Shown here: positions 46,323 to 54,575 of the stretch, piece by piece
Layout of the letters: each line of letters starts with the position of its first letter
How positions within the stretch are numbered: the stretch's first letter is position 1
From: Streptomyces sp. G44
GTDB lineage: Bacteria > Actinomycetota > Actinomycetes > Streptomycetales > Streptomycetaceae
Assembly (NCBI RefSeq): GCF_016905445.1
Contig: NZ_JAFEXF010000003.1
Span: forward strand, 62,001 to 126,000
Length of the DNA: 64,000 nucleotides
Reading direction: 5' to 3'
Translations under genes and position numbers: made by a program
Notes under the pieces: generated by a model
Told to the model about the DNA's origin: nothing
Database searches by the model: none
The model's input: only the letters and a program-made list of their open reading frames with translations

Positions 46323-47372
46323 ATGCGCCAGAGCCATCCACGTCGTCCGCGCCCACTCCTCGGTGTGTCGGTACTGCTGTGCGCGCTGCTCGGTCTCACG
46401 CCACCCGCCGTCGCCTCCGAGGGGCCCACCAGTACGAGCGCGGATGTGGCACGCCTCTACGAAGAGGCCTCCCTCGCGACCGCCCGCTACGAAGAGGGAC
46501 GGCGGGCCGCGCGTCTCCATAGGGAGAAGGTCCGGAAACTGAACCGACTCCTCGCCGGGAAACGGCGGAAGATCGCGGTCCTGCACGGCGACCTCGGCCG
46601 GCTCGCGAGCGCCCAGTACCGCACCGGCGGCGGCCTCCCCTATACCGCGCAACTGCTCCTGGCCGACAACCCCGACGCGCTGATGCGCGGCAAGCAGGTC
46701 CGGTCGCAGGCCGACCTCGCCGTCAACAGCGCCGTCGTCAAGACGCGTCGCGCCGCGGTCCGCCTCGCTGCCGCCAAGAGCGAGGCGGAGCGCGCCGAGC
46801 ACGGCCTGGCCCGCCGTCTCACCCGCCTGGCGGTGCTGAAGCGCGGCATCGAGCGGAAGCTGGAGTCGGCCCAGTGGGCCCTCCAGGGCGAGGCCGACCG
46901 GGCGGTGGCCGCGGGCAAGTGCCGGGGCGCCGTCCGCCTGCGCCAGCCGAAGAAGAAGGCCGCCACGCGCGCGTGGGTCACGCCCGTGCAGACGTACGAA
47001 CTCTCCGCCGGTTTCGACAGCGCCGGAAAGCGCTGGTCGCATCGGCACACCGGGCAGGACTTCGCGGTCGACATCGGGACGCCCGTGCGGTCGGTCGGTG
47101 CGGGCCGGGTGGTGAGCGTGTCGTGCGGCGGCGCGTTCGGCATCGAGGTCCTGGTGCGGCATCCCGGCGGATACTTCACGCAGTACGCGCATCTCGCCGC
47201 CGCCGCGGTCGAGCAGGGGGACAAGGTGCGTACCGGTCAGTGGATCGGCCAGGCCGGCACGACCGGCAACTCGACCGGGCCGCATCTGCACTTCGAGACG
47301 CGGCTCACCCGGCATCTCGGGTCGGGGGTCGACCCGCGGAAGTGGCTGGCGGAGCGGGGCGTCGAGCTCTAG
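46323..47372 (+). CDS. Secreted M23-family peptidase with coiled coil
   Basis: 349 residues from ATG 46323. Signal peptide: basic n-region RQSHPRRPRP, hydrophobic LLGVSVLLCALLGL, likely cleaved after AVA. A charged coiled coil of ~130 residues follows (ARYEEGRRAARLHREKVRKLNRLL...), then the lysostaphin-like M23 domain with metal ligands in RHTGQDFAVD and HLHFETRL. The design is that of envelope peptidoglycan hydrolases (EnvC/NlpD-like, RpfB-type); catalytic residues appear complete. The gene ends in a repeat-rich 3' region. Confidence 0.9.
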   Translation: MRQSHPRRPRPLLGVSVLLCALLGLTPPAVASEGPTSTSADVARLYEEASLATARYEEGRRAARLHREKVRKLNRLLAGKRRKIAVLHGDLGRLASAQYRTGGGLPYTAQLLLADNPDALMRGKQVRSQADLAVNSAVVKTRRAAVRLAAAKSEAERAEHGLARRLTRLAVLKRGIERKLESAQWALQGEADRAVAAGKCRGAVRLRQPKKKAATRAWVTPVQTYELSAGFDSAGKRWSHRHTGQDFAVDIGTPVRSVGAGRVVSVSCGGAFGIEVLVRHPGGYFTQYAHLAAAAVEQGDKVRTGQWIGQAGTTGNSTGPHLHFETRLTRHLGSGVDPRKWLAERGVEL

Positions 47373-47478
47373 GAGCAGCCGGAGCGCCGAGCAGCCGGGG
47401 CGTCCAGCTCGGAGCAGCCGGGGCGTCGAGCTCGGAGCAGCCGGGGCGCCGAGCAGCCGGGGCGTCGAGCTCTAGGAG
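47356..47478. repeat. Tandem repeat at the 3' ends of convergent genes
   Basis: About five units of 23 or 16 bp based on GAGCAGCCGGGGCGTCGAG. The stretch GGGGCGTCGAGCTCTAGGAG is found at both borders (47356-47375 and 47459-47478), containing the stop codon of the M23 peptidase in the first and of the HAD hydrolase (antisense) in the second. Confidence 0.8.
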
Positions 47479-48392
47479 TTCTGCTCCCGGCGCTCCGCCA
47501 CGATCCGCTCGATCACCATGGCGACACCGTCGTCGTTGTTGGCGACCGTGCGCCCGGAGGCGGCGGCGATGACGTCCGGGTGGGCGTTGCCCATCGCGTA
47601 CGACGTACCGGCCCAGGACAGCATCTCGATGTCGTTCGGCATGTCCCCGAAGGCGACGACCTCCTCGGAGGAGATGCCGCGTTCGGCGCAGCACAGCTCC
47701 AGGGTGCTGGCCTTGGAGACGCCGGGGCCGCTGATCTCCAGGAGCGCGCTGGGGCTGGAACGGGTGACCGTCGCCCGGTCGCCGATGGCCGCGCGGGCCA
47801 GCACCAGGAAGGCGTCGGGCGCGAGTTCGGGGTGGAAGGCGAGGATCTTCAGGACGGGCTGCTCGGCGACGACCGGGTCAGCGGGGTTCTCGGCGAGGAG
47901 CTTCTCGGCGGGCGCGACGCTCTCGCCGGGCTCCATGTGGAGCGGCGGATACGTCTCCTCGTGGTGCAGTCCCCCGGTCCGCTCGATCGCGAAGGACGTG
48001 CCGGGCGACGCGGCGCGCAGCCTGCGGACGACATCGAGGGCGCACGCCCGCTCCAGCGGGCGGACCTTGACGAAGCTGTGGGCGCCGGGGCCGCCGTGCA
48101 GGTCGACGACCGCCGCGCCGTTGCCGCAGATGGCGAGGCCATGGCCGTGGACGTGCGCGCTGACCACGTCCATCCAGCGGGCCGGGCGGCCGGTCACGAA
48201 GAAGACCTCGATCCCGGCCTCCTCGGCAGCGGCGAGCGCGGCGACCGTGCGGTCGGAGACCGACTTGTCGTCGCGCAGCAGCGTGCCGTCCAGGTCCGTC
48301 GCGATCAGCCGGGGCCGCGGGTGTTGCCCGGCCGGGACGGGAGCGGCCGGGGCGGGGTCGGCCGGGGGCTGCCCTGGGGTAGCTGAGGTCAC
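47472..48392 (-). CDS. Cof-type HAD-IIB sugar-phosphate phosphatase-like hydrolase
   Basis: 306 residues from GTG 48392, with GGAGAA upstream. HAD motif I is [14 protein letters not shown], motif II VTGRP, motif IV GDMPNDIEML, and the cap is inserted between II and III as in the Cof/IIB subclass. Members dephosphorylate sugar phosphates, pyridoxal phosphate or FMN; which applies is not known. A similar second HAD gene lies beside serS (60669-61493). Gly/Pro-rich N-terminal 25 residues precede the domain. Confidence 0.88.
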   Translation of the reverse strand: MTSATPGQPPADPAPAAPVPAGQHPRPRLIATDLDGTLLRDDKSVSDRTVAALAAAEEAGIEVFFVTGRPARWMDVVSAHVHGHGLAICGNGAAVVDLHGGPGAHSFVKVRPLERACALDVVRRLRAASPGTSFAIERTGGLHHEETYPPLHMEPGESVAPAEKLLAENPADPVVAEQPVLKILAFHPELAPDAFLVLARAAIGDRATVTRSSPSALLEISGPGVSKASTLELCCAERGISSEEVVAFGDMPNDIEMLSWAGTSYAMGNAHPDVIAAASGRTVANNDDGVAMVIERIVAERREQNS

Positions 48393-48558
48393 GCCGTCGA
48401 TTCTCCCGCATATGCCCGCACGGCCGTGCGCTGGGGCGCACATCTGAGTGGCGTGGGGACTCGGTCCCTGCCTGGGGCGGCGGAACGGTCCTGCTATGGC
48501 TGTGGCCGAGGCTTCTGTGACTGCCGGGGCGCGTGTGCCTCACCGTAAGCTCGGAGAC

Positions 48559-49470
48559 ATGAGCCTGCGTCTGAGCACTGTGATCCTCCCCGTACGCCGC
48601 TGGCACGACGGCGGCCGCGACCAGTGGCTGCGCGCCGAGGAGCTGGGCTTCCACGCCGCGTACACGTACGACCACCTGGCCTGGCGCAGCTTCCGGGACG
48701 GCCCGTGGTTCGGCGCGGTGCCCACGCTGACCGCCGCCGCGGCGGCCACCGAGCGGATGCGGCTGGGCACGCTCGTGACGTCACCCAATTTCCGTCACCC
48801 CGTGACGCTCGCCAAGGAACTCATCTCGCTCGACGACATCTCCGGCGGGCGGATCACGCTCGGCATCGGCGCCGGTGGCAACGGCTTCGACGCCACGACA
48901 CTGCTGAAGCAGAACCAGGAGCCCTGGACGCCGCGCGAAAGGGCCGACCGGTTCGGTGAGTTCGTGCCGCTGCTCGACCGCCTGCTGACCGAGGACTCGG
49001 TGACGTACGAGGGGACGTTCTACTCGGCGACCGAGGCCCGCAACATCCCCGGCTGCGTCCAGCGGCCCCGGCTGCCCTTCGCGGTGGCCGCGACCGGCCC
49101 ACGCGGCCTGCGGCTCGCGGCGCGGCACGGGCAGGCGTGGGTGACCACGGGTGACCCGAAGCTCTTCGAGGCGGGTACGCCCGAGCAGTCCCGCGAGGCG
49201 ATCCGGGGGCAGGTCGAGAAGCTCGAGAAGGCGTGCGCGGACATCGGGCGGGACGCGGCCGAACTGGACAAGATCCTCCTGACCGGCTTCACCCCGGACC
49301 GCAACCGGCCCCTCGAATCCCTCGGCGCCTTCGTGGACTTCGCCGGCAAGCACGCGGAACTCGGCTTCACCGAGATCGTCGTCCACGCCCCGATCCCCGA
49401 CTCGGCCTTCGCCGCTGACCAGGCCGTCTTCGAGCAGATCGCCACTGAAGCGCCGGCGCAGCTGCGCTGA
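48559..49470 (+). CDS. LLM-class F420-dependent oxidoreductase
   Basis: 303 residues, TIM-barrel luciferase-like family. Starts MSLRLSTVILPVRRWHDGG and contains YTYDHLAWRSFRDGPWFG, RITLGIGAGGNGFD and RLPFAVAATGPRGLRLAARHGQAWVTTG, typical of F420-dependent members of actinobacteria. GGAG stands 5 nt before ATG 48559. The hydride-transfer substrate is not deducible. The region directly after it contains a 16-bp tandem repeat. Confidence 0.88.
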   Translation: MSLRLSTVILPVRRWHDGGRDQWLRAEELGFHAAYTYDHLAWRSFRDGPWFGAVPTLTAAAAATERMRLGTLVTSPNFRHPVTLAKELISLDDISGGRITLGIGAGGNGFDATTLLKQNQEPWTPRERADRFGEFVPLLDRLLTEDSVTYEGTFYSATEARNIPGCVQRPRLPFAVAATGPRGLRLAARHGQAWVTTGDPKLFEAGTPEQSREAIRGQVEKLEKACADIGRDAAELDKILLTGFTPDRNRPLESLGAFVDFAGKHAELGFTEIVVHAPIPDSAFAADQAVFEQIATEAPAQLR

Positions 49471-49520
49471 GGACACGGGGGCGGCACAAGGGCAGCGGCA
49501 GGGCTCCTGGCCTTCGGCTG

Positions 49521-49578
49521 CCCGTTCCGGAGGATCCCCGTTCCGGTGGATCCCGGTTCCGGTGGCTCCCCGTTCCGG
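49521..49578. repeat. 16-bp tandem repeat next to a gene end
   Basis: About 3.7 copies of CCCGTTCCGGTGGATC (variants GAGGATC, GGTGGCTC), stopping 2 bp before the stop codon of the minus-strand gene at 49580. Confidence 0.75.
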
Positions 49579-49579
49579 C

Positions 49580-50038
49580 TCAGCGGACGCGTGCGCTGAG
49601 CCAGGGCGTGAGAGTGACCATCGGGATGAACTCCTTGTACGTCTCGTCGCCGGGCAGGGGCACGATCAGGCGGTAGCCCGGCGGGAAACGCCTGCCCTTG
49701 ACGTACGCGAGGCCGCCGAGGACCGACCGTACGAAGGCGGGCACGGAGTCACGTGGCACATCGGGGCACTCCACGCCCTCCACGGTGATCAACGCGTCGG
49801 CGTCCCCGTCGTCGTCGGGATAGAGCCGCACCGAGATCCGCGGCGAACCGCCGAACTCGACGAAGGCCTCGTGCGGCAGCGAGCCGTCGGGATCCGCCGT
49901 CACGCCGATGCCCGCGGCGGTGCGGCGCGACGTCTGGTCGGCGCCGATGTCGTGCGCGACCTCGATCTCCCGGTGGTACTCGCGGGCGAGCTCGCGCAGG
50001 GCGGTGAGGGCGGCCTCGGTGCTCGGCAGATGCTCCAT
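49580..50038 (-). CDS. Hypothetical protein
   Basis: 152 residues from ATG 50038 (MEHLPSTEAALTALREL). It is a soluble alpha/beta protein without signal peptide: EVAHDIGADQTSRRTAAGIGVTADPDGSLPHEAFVEFGGSPRISVRLYPDDDGDADALITVEG. I recognise no named family; similar proteins occur in many streptomycetes next to the LLM gene. No function is suggested. Confidence 0.7.
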   Translation of the reverse strand: MEHLPSTEAALTALRELAREYHREIEVAHDIGADQTSRRTAAGIGVTADPDGSLPHEAFVEFGGSPRISVRLYPDDDGDADALITVEGVECPDVPRDSVPAFVRSVLGGLAYVKGRRFPPGYRLIVPLPGDETYKEFIPMVTLTPWLSARVR

Positions 50039-50095
50039 GCGACCGATCATGCCTGTCCCTCTCCCGGGCCGCGGGCTCAGGGGCGCCGCTTCGGC

Positions 50096-50725
50096 TCAGT
50101 GGGAGCCGGGAAAGCGCCGGGAGCCGGGAAAGCGCAGGTAGCCGGGCGGGACGGCGGTTGTGAGCCAGACGCCATTGCCGCTGACCTGGAAGACGTGACC
50201 GTCCCGGTGCATGGCGCCCGCGTCGACGGACAGCACGACCGGCCGCCCGCGGCGGGCACCGACGCGTGTCGCGGTCTCACGGTCGGGCGAGAGGTGGACG
50301 GCGTGCCGGTTCATCGGCCGCAGCCCTTCGGCACGGATCGCGGCCAGGCGCGCGGTCACGGTGCCGTGGTAGAGGTACGCGGGCGGAGTCGCCGGGGGCA
50401 GACCGAGGTCGACGCCCACGGAGTGCCCCTGCTGAGCGCGGATCCGGGTGCCGTCCACGGCGAAGCGCTGTTTGTCGTTCACGGCCACCACGTGGTCGAG
50501 CTCGGCACGGGTGAGGGGGAAGCGGTGCGCGGCAGCCGCCGCCAGGAGCGCGTCGATCTCTACCCAGCCGTTCTCGTCGAGGGCGAGTCCGATCCGGCCG
50601 GGGTCGTGCCGCAGGTGCTTGGACAGGAATTTGGACACCTGCACAATGCGCCGCTCATCGGGGGCGCGCCCCCGCTCGTCCGCCACGCCAGATCGCGGAC
50701 CCGCGCCGGGAGGTGTTTCGTTCAT
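50096..50725 (-). CDS. kptA: RNA 2'-phosphotransferase (Tpt1/KptA)
   Basis: 209 residues. The KptA core is present: VQVSKFLSKHLRHDPGRIGLALDENGWVEIDALL, YLYHGTVTARLAAIRAEGLRPMNRHAVHLSPD and VVLSVDAGAMHRDGHVFQVSGNGVWLTTAVPPGYL. The enzyme uses NAD+ to remove the 2'-phosphate left by fungal-type tRNA ligation; bacteria lack that pathway, so the physiological substrate is unknown. The C-terminus ends in two RFPGS repeats encoded by near-identical 15-bp units. It follows a DnaA-box-like intergenic region. Confidence 0.92.
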   Translation of the reverse strand: MNETPPGAGPRSGVADERGRAPDERRIVQVSKFLSKHLRHDPGRIGLALDENGWVEIDALLAAAAAHRFPLTRAELDHVVAVNDKQRFAVDGTRIRAQQGHSVGVDLGLPPATPPAYLYHGTVTARLAAIRAEGLRPMNRHAVHLSPDRETATRVGARRGRPVVLSVDAGAMHRDGHVFQVSGNGVWLTTAVPPGYLRFPGSRRFPGSH

Positions 50726-50884
50726 GCCGTCAGCGTCGCGCTGTTCCGTTCTCCACGCACTCGATTATTGTCCACCCGCTTTTCATTCACGGATTTCGGC
50801 CCACAGGTTTGATCCACAACCAAGTCCGCTTACCCACAGGCCAGTTGGCGGTTCTGTGGGTAACTCTCGTACCACGGAGGGGAC
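50726..50884. promoter_or_regulatory. DnaA-box-like cluster between kptA and merR
   Basis: 159 bp containing TTGTCCACC at 50768, TGATCCACA at 50810, TTACCCACA at 50830 and, inverted, TGTGGGTAA at 50855. Each differs from the consensus at one base or two, so binding would be weaker than at the serS-pheA cluster. Confidence 0.5.
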
Positions 50885-51799
50885 TTAGCGAACTATATTT
50901 TTCTTTATAGCATTTGTCGTAAGTGAGTCCAATGTCCGTGTCTGCACCTCGCGTTCAGCCGCTGCCGCGATGAAAGCCGACGCGTTACCGTCGCCAACCA
51001 GACCACGAACGGCGCGCATTGTGGAGGCGGGGAGCGCCACGCTCTCCGTGTCCTCCTCACGGGCGGGCGGCTGCTCCGGGTCAAGCTGCTGACGCAGGTG
51101 CCGCGTGGCGAACAGCCGCATGGCACGGGCGAGTTCGGCGTCGACCGACTGCTGTGCGAGAGGCCTGAGTCTGCGCACGAGCGAAGCGGCCTCGGCGGCG
51201 TCCGCCTCCGTCGGTGGGTGATGGCCGAGATAACGCGCGAAGACGTGCTCCGTCGTGAAATCCAGGAAACGGGACGCTATATGTTCGACCTGCCCCCTCA
51301 ACTCCCTGAGGTGTCCGGAGATCGCGGACAGCGGAACCCCTGCTGCGTGCAACTCCACTGCCACCGCCAGCTCTTGGGGGCTCGGTACCAGGAACTCGTC
51401 CTCCCGCCCGGGTACCGGCTCCAGCACCCCAAGGGAGACCGCGTCTGCCACCGCCGCCTCGTCCGGGACGCCGCCGAACGCCGCGTCGAGCTCCGCGCGT
51501 GTGATCCGGTCGGCCTTCTCGTCCGTCCAGGGACCGTCGACCTCCACGGCCAGGCCGAGCACCCCGCCGAGGCCCCGGCCGGTGTCCCAGGCCTCCAGGA
51601 GCTCCTTGATGGAGGCCAGCGTGTAACCACGGTCGAGCAGGTCGGCGATCTGCCGCAGCCGCGCCAGATGAGCCTCCTCGTACACATTGGACCGGCCGCG
51701 ACGCTCCGGGCGGGGGAGCAGCCCGCGGTCCTGATAGGCGCGGATCGTGCGCACCGTCGCACCGCTGTGGTGCGCCAGATCCTCGATGCGGTACTCCAC
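50885..51799 (-). CDS. MerR-family transcriptional regulator
   Basis: 304 residues from GTG 51799, which has GGAGG 9 nt upstream. Winged helix: MEYRIEDLAHHSGATVRTIRAYQDRGLLPRPERRGRSNVYEEAHLARLRQIADLLDRGYTLASIKELLEAW. The ~200-residue C-terminal part is not the usual metal or redox domain (no cysteines) and contains several helical stretches; it may sense an organic ligand. It follows the PF10118-like gene by 65 bp on the same strand and is probably the regulator of the whole operon. Confidence 0.9.
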   Translation of the reverse strand: MEYRIEDLAHHSGATVRTIRAYQDRGLLPRPERRGRSNVYEEAHLARLRQIADLLDRGYTLASIKELLEAWDTGRGLGGVLGLAVEVDGPWTDEKADRITRAELDAAFGGVPDEAAVADAVSLGVLEPVPGREDEFLVPSPQELAVAVELHAAGVPLSAISGHLRELRGQVEHIASRFLDFTTEHVFARYLGHHPPTEADAAEAASLVRRLRPLAQQSVDAELARAMRLFATRHLRQQLDPEQPPAREEDTESVALPASTMRAVRGLVGDGNASAFIAAAAEREVQTRTLDSLTTNAIKKNIVR

Positions 51800-51864
51800 G
51801 CTGACCGTCCTCCGTGATGCTTCGTGCCGGGCGGTGACCGCCTGATCAGGCCGGGCCCCTCGGG

Positions 51865-52797
51865 TTACGCGAGGGCTCCCCGACCCAGCGCGCCTGCCGC
51901 GGCCCGCGCCGCGGGCGACCGCGCCAGGTAGGCGACGGCCTTGCGCAGCGAGCCCTCCTGCGAGGGATGGTACGACCGCCGCAGATAGCGCGGTATCGCC
52001 GTGCCCAGCTCGTGCCACGTGGGCAGCAGGCCTTTCGCGACCGCCTTGTTGTGCTCCGCCAAGGAGTACCGCAAACGACCGGCCAGTTGGGGGTCGTGAC
52101 GGATCAGATAGGCCGTGCCCCAGACCCACAGGTACAGCATCACGGGCGCCGTGACCGTCATGCCGGCGATCCTGCGGGCGTACCGGGGCAGGCCCTCGCC
52201 GCCGCAGTGCTGGTACATGTCGAAGGCGACCGCGCGGTGCTCGACCTCCTCCGCGCCGTGCCAGCGCAGCAGATCGAGCATCACCTCGTCGGCACCGGCC
52301 CGGTCGAGCCCGTCGGCATGCAGCACCCAGTCACCGAGGACCGCCGTGAACTGTTCTATCGCCGCGACGACCGAGAGGCGGAACCGCAGCCACTCCCGCG
52401 TCGACACGGGCAAACCCAACGGCGGTTTCTCACCGAGAAGCTTCTCGAAGAGGAAGTCGACGTACTTGGTGAACGCGGCGGTGTCGAGCCGCTGCGCCGC
52501 CAGGTGGTCGAGCACATGCGCGTGCTGCACGCTGTGCGTGGCCTCCTGCCCCATGAACCCCTTGACGTCCCCGCGCAGCACCGGGTCGGTGACGAGCGGC
52601 AGGCCCTCCTTGAAGACCCTCACGAACCACCGCTCGCCCGCGGGGAGCAGCAGATGCAGGACGTTGATGACATGGGTGGCGGTGCGCTCGTCCGGTATCC
52701 AGTGCAGCGGGGTCCTGGCCCAGTCGAACGAGACCCGGCGCGGGACGATCGCGTAGTGCTCCTCGGGGAGCGGGCCGGGTGCTTTCTCCTCGCTCAC
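51865..52797 (-). CDS. PF10118-type metal-dependent hydrolase (di-iron-like)
   Basis: 310 residues. It matches the family called predicted metal-dependent hydrolase. Two ExxH motifs are visible: QEATHSVQHAHV (~residues 87-98) and GAEEVEHRAVAFDMY (~185-199), in the helical pattern of ferritin-like di-iron enzymes. A hydrophobic segment follows (APVMLYLWVWGTAYLI). GTG 52797 overlaps the stop of the hydrolase-SDR gene by 4 bp (GTGA), indicating coupling. The family's real reaction is not settled; membrane-associated lipid oxidation is my guess. Confidence 0.85.
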   Translation of the reverse strand: MSEEKAPGPLPEEHYAIVPRRVSFDWARTPLHWIPDERTATHVINVLHLLLPAGERWFVRVFKEGLPLVTDPVLRGDVKGFMGQEATHSVQHAHVLDHLAAQRLDTAAFTKYVDFLFEKLLGEKPPLGLPVSTREWLRFRLSVVAAIEQFTAVLGDWVLHADGLDRAGADEVMLDLLRWHGAEEVEHRAVAFDMYQHCGGEGLPRYARRIAGMTVTAPVMLYLWVWGTAYLIRHDPQLAGRLRYSLAEHNKAVAKGLLPTWHELGTAIPRYLRRSYHPSQEGSLRKAVAYLARSPAARAAAGALGRGALA

Positions 52798-54575
52798 AGC
52801 GGCGGCTCCAATCGGGCTATCGCGCGCAGGACCTTGGGGGTGAATCGGGACATGAGGTGGGCGCCGCGGGCCTCGGGGGTGACCGGGACGACCGCCTGGT
52901 TCCTGACGACGGCCCCCAGGATCGCGTCGGCGACCTTCTCCGGCGGGTAGTTGCGCAGGCCGTAGAGCCGGGCGGTGCGCTTCTGGCGGCGCTTCTCCTC
53001 GTCGGCGTCGACACCGACGAAGCGGGACGTCGCCGTGATGTTCGTGTTCACGAAGCCCGGGCATATCGCGGAGACCCCGATGCCCTGACCCGCCAGCTCC
53101 GCGCGCAGGCACTCGCTGAGCATCAGGACCGCGGCCTTGGAGGTGCTGTAGGCGGGCAACGCCTTGGAGGGCTGGTACGCCGCCGCCGAAGCGGTATTGA
53201 CGATGTGGCCGCCCTGGCCGCGCTCGGCCATCTGCCTGCCGAAGAGCCGGCAGCCGTGGATCACTCCCCACAGATTGACGTCCAGGACCTTCTTCCAGTC
53301 CTCGGTGCTCGTGTCGAGGAAGGAGCCGGAGACGCCGATGCCCGCGTTGTTCACGAGGACGTCCACGACGCCGTACTCCCTGGCGACCTTCTCGGCGAGC
53401 TTCTCCATGCCCTGCTCGTCCGTCACGTCGACCGCCTCGCCCCAGGCCTCTGGGGCGCCGATCAGGCGGGACATCTCCGCCGTGCGGGCCGCGCTCTCGG
53501 CGTCCCGGTCGACGGCCACCACGCGCGCCCCCGCCTCGGCGAACGCGAAGGCGGTGGCCCGCCCGATGCCGCTGCCCGCGCCGGTGACCAGGACGAGCTG
53601 GCCGCCGAACCGGTCCGCGTACTTCCCCGTGGCCCTGATGTCCCTGGCCGGCACACCGTCCTCGTGGGCCGCGACGAATCCGCCGATCCAGGCCGCCAGT
53701 TGGTCGGGCCGGGTGCGCGGCACCCAGTGCTTCGCGGGCAGCGTGCGCCGGGTCAGTCCGGGGGCCCACGACTCCAGGTCGTCGTAGAGCCGCTCGGACA
53801 GGAAGGCATCGCCGGAAGGCGTGATGAGCTGCACGGGCGCGTGGGCGTATGCGTCGGTGCGGGGCCTGCGCAGTCTCGCGCGGACGTTGTCGCGGTAGAG
53901 CCAGGCGCCGTGGGCGGCGTCCTGGGACAGCGACGGCGTCGGATAGTCGCCCGCCGGGACCTTCTCCACCCGCTGAAGAATCTTGGGCCAGCGTTTGCCG
54001 AGCGGGCCGCGCCAGGCGAGCTCCGGCAGGACCGGTGTGTGCAGCATGTACACGTACCAGGACTTGGCGCCCTGGCCGAGCAGCTGGGCGACCCGGCGTG
54101 GGGTGGGCCGGGACATCCGCTTCTTGATCCAGTGTCCGAAGTGGTCGAGCGAGGGCCCCGACATCGAGGTGAAGGACGCGATCCGCCCCTCGGTCCGCTT
54201 GACCGTGACGAACTCCCAGGACTGCACCGAGCCCCAGTCGTGCCCCACCACGTGCACCGGCCTGTCCGGGCTGACCGCGTCGATGACCGCCACGAAGTCG
54301 TCGGTCAGCTTCTCCAGGGTGAAACCGCCGCGCAACGGCTGCGGCGCGGTGGACCTGCCGTGGCCGCGCACGTCGTACAGCACGACGTGGAAACGGGGGG
54401 CGAGTCGCTCGGCGACCTCGGTCCACACCTCTTTGGAGTCGGGGTAGCCGTGCACGAGCAGGACCGTGGGCCGCTCCGGGTCGCCCAGCTCGGCGACGCA
54501 CAGCTCGATCCCGCCCGTCCGCACCCAGCGCTCGCGCGCGTCCTTCATCTTCTCCGCGCCTGCTCCGATAGTCAT
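52794..54575 (-). CDS. Fused alpha/beta-hydrolase and short-chain dehydrogenase
   Basis: 593 residues with two enzymes in one chain. N-terminal alpha/beta hydrolase (~15-300): VLLVHGYPDSKEVW, the GHDWGS nucleophile elbow (Asp nucleophile as in epoxide hydrolases and haloalkane dehalogenases), and YAHAPVQLITPSGDAF. C-terminal SDR (~325-590): TGAGSGIGRATAF (NAD(P)-binding), NNAGIG, and YSTSK catalytic pair. The arrangement is shared by mycobacterial proteins annotated as acting on hydroxy-acyl chains. It is coupled by 4-bp overlaps to the genes before and after it. Substrate unknown. Confidence 0.9.
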   Translation of the reverse strand: MTIGAGAEKMKDARERWVRTGGIELCVAELGDPERPTVLLVHGYPDSKEVWTEVAERLAPRFHVVLYDVRGHGRSTAPQPLRGGFTLEKLTDDFVAVIDAVSPDRPVHVVGHDWGSVQSWEFVTVKRTEGRIASFTSMSGPSLDHFGHWIKKRMSRPTPRRVAQLLGQGAKSWYVYMLHTPVLPELAWRGPLGKRWPKILQRVEKVPAGDYPTPSLSQDAAHGAWLYRDNVRARLRRPRTDAYAHAPVQLITPSGDAFLSERLYDDLESWAPGLTRRTLPAKHWVPRTRPDQLAAWIGGFVAAHEDGVPARDIRATGKYADRFGGQLVLVTGAGSGIGRATAFAFAEAGARVVAVDRDAESAARTAEMSRLIGAPEAWGEAVDVTDEQGMEKLAEKVAREYGVVDVLVNNAGIGVSGSFLDTSTEDWKKVLDVNLWGVIHGCRLFGRQMAERGQGGHIVNTASAAAYQPSKALPAYSTSKAAVLMLSECLRAELAGQGIGVSAICPGFVNTNITATSRFVGVDADEEKRRQKRTARLYGLRNYPPEKVADAILGAVVRNQAVVPVTPEARGAHLMSRFTPKVLRAIARLEPPL

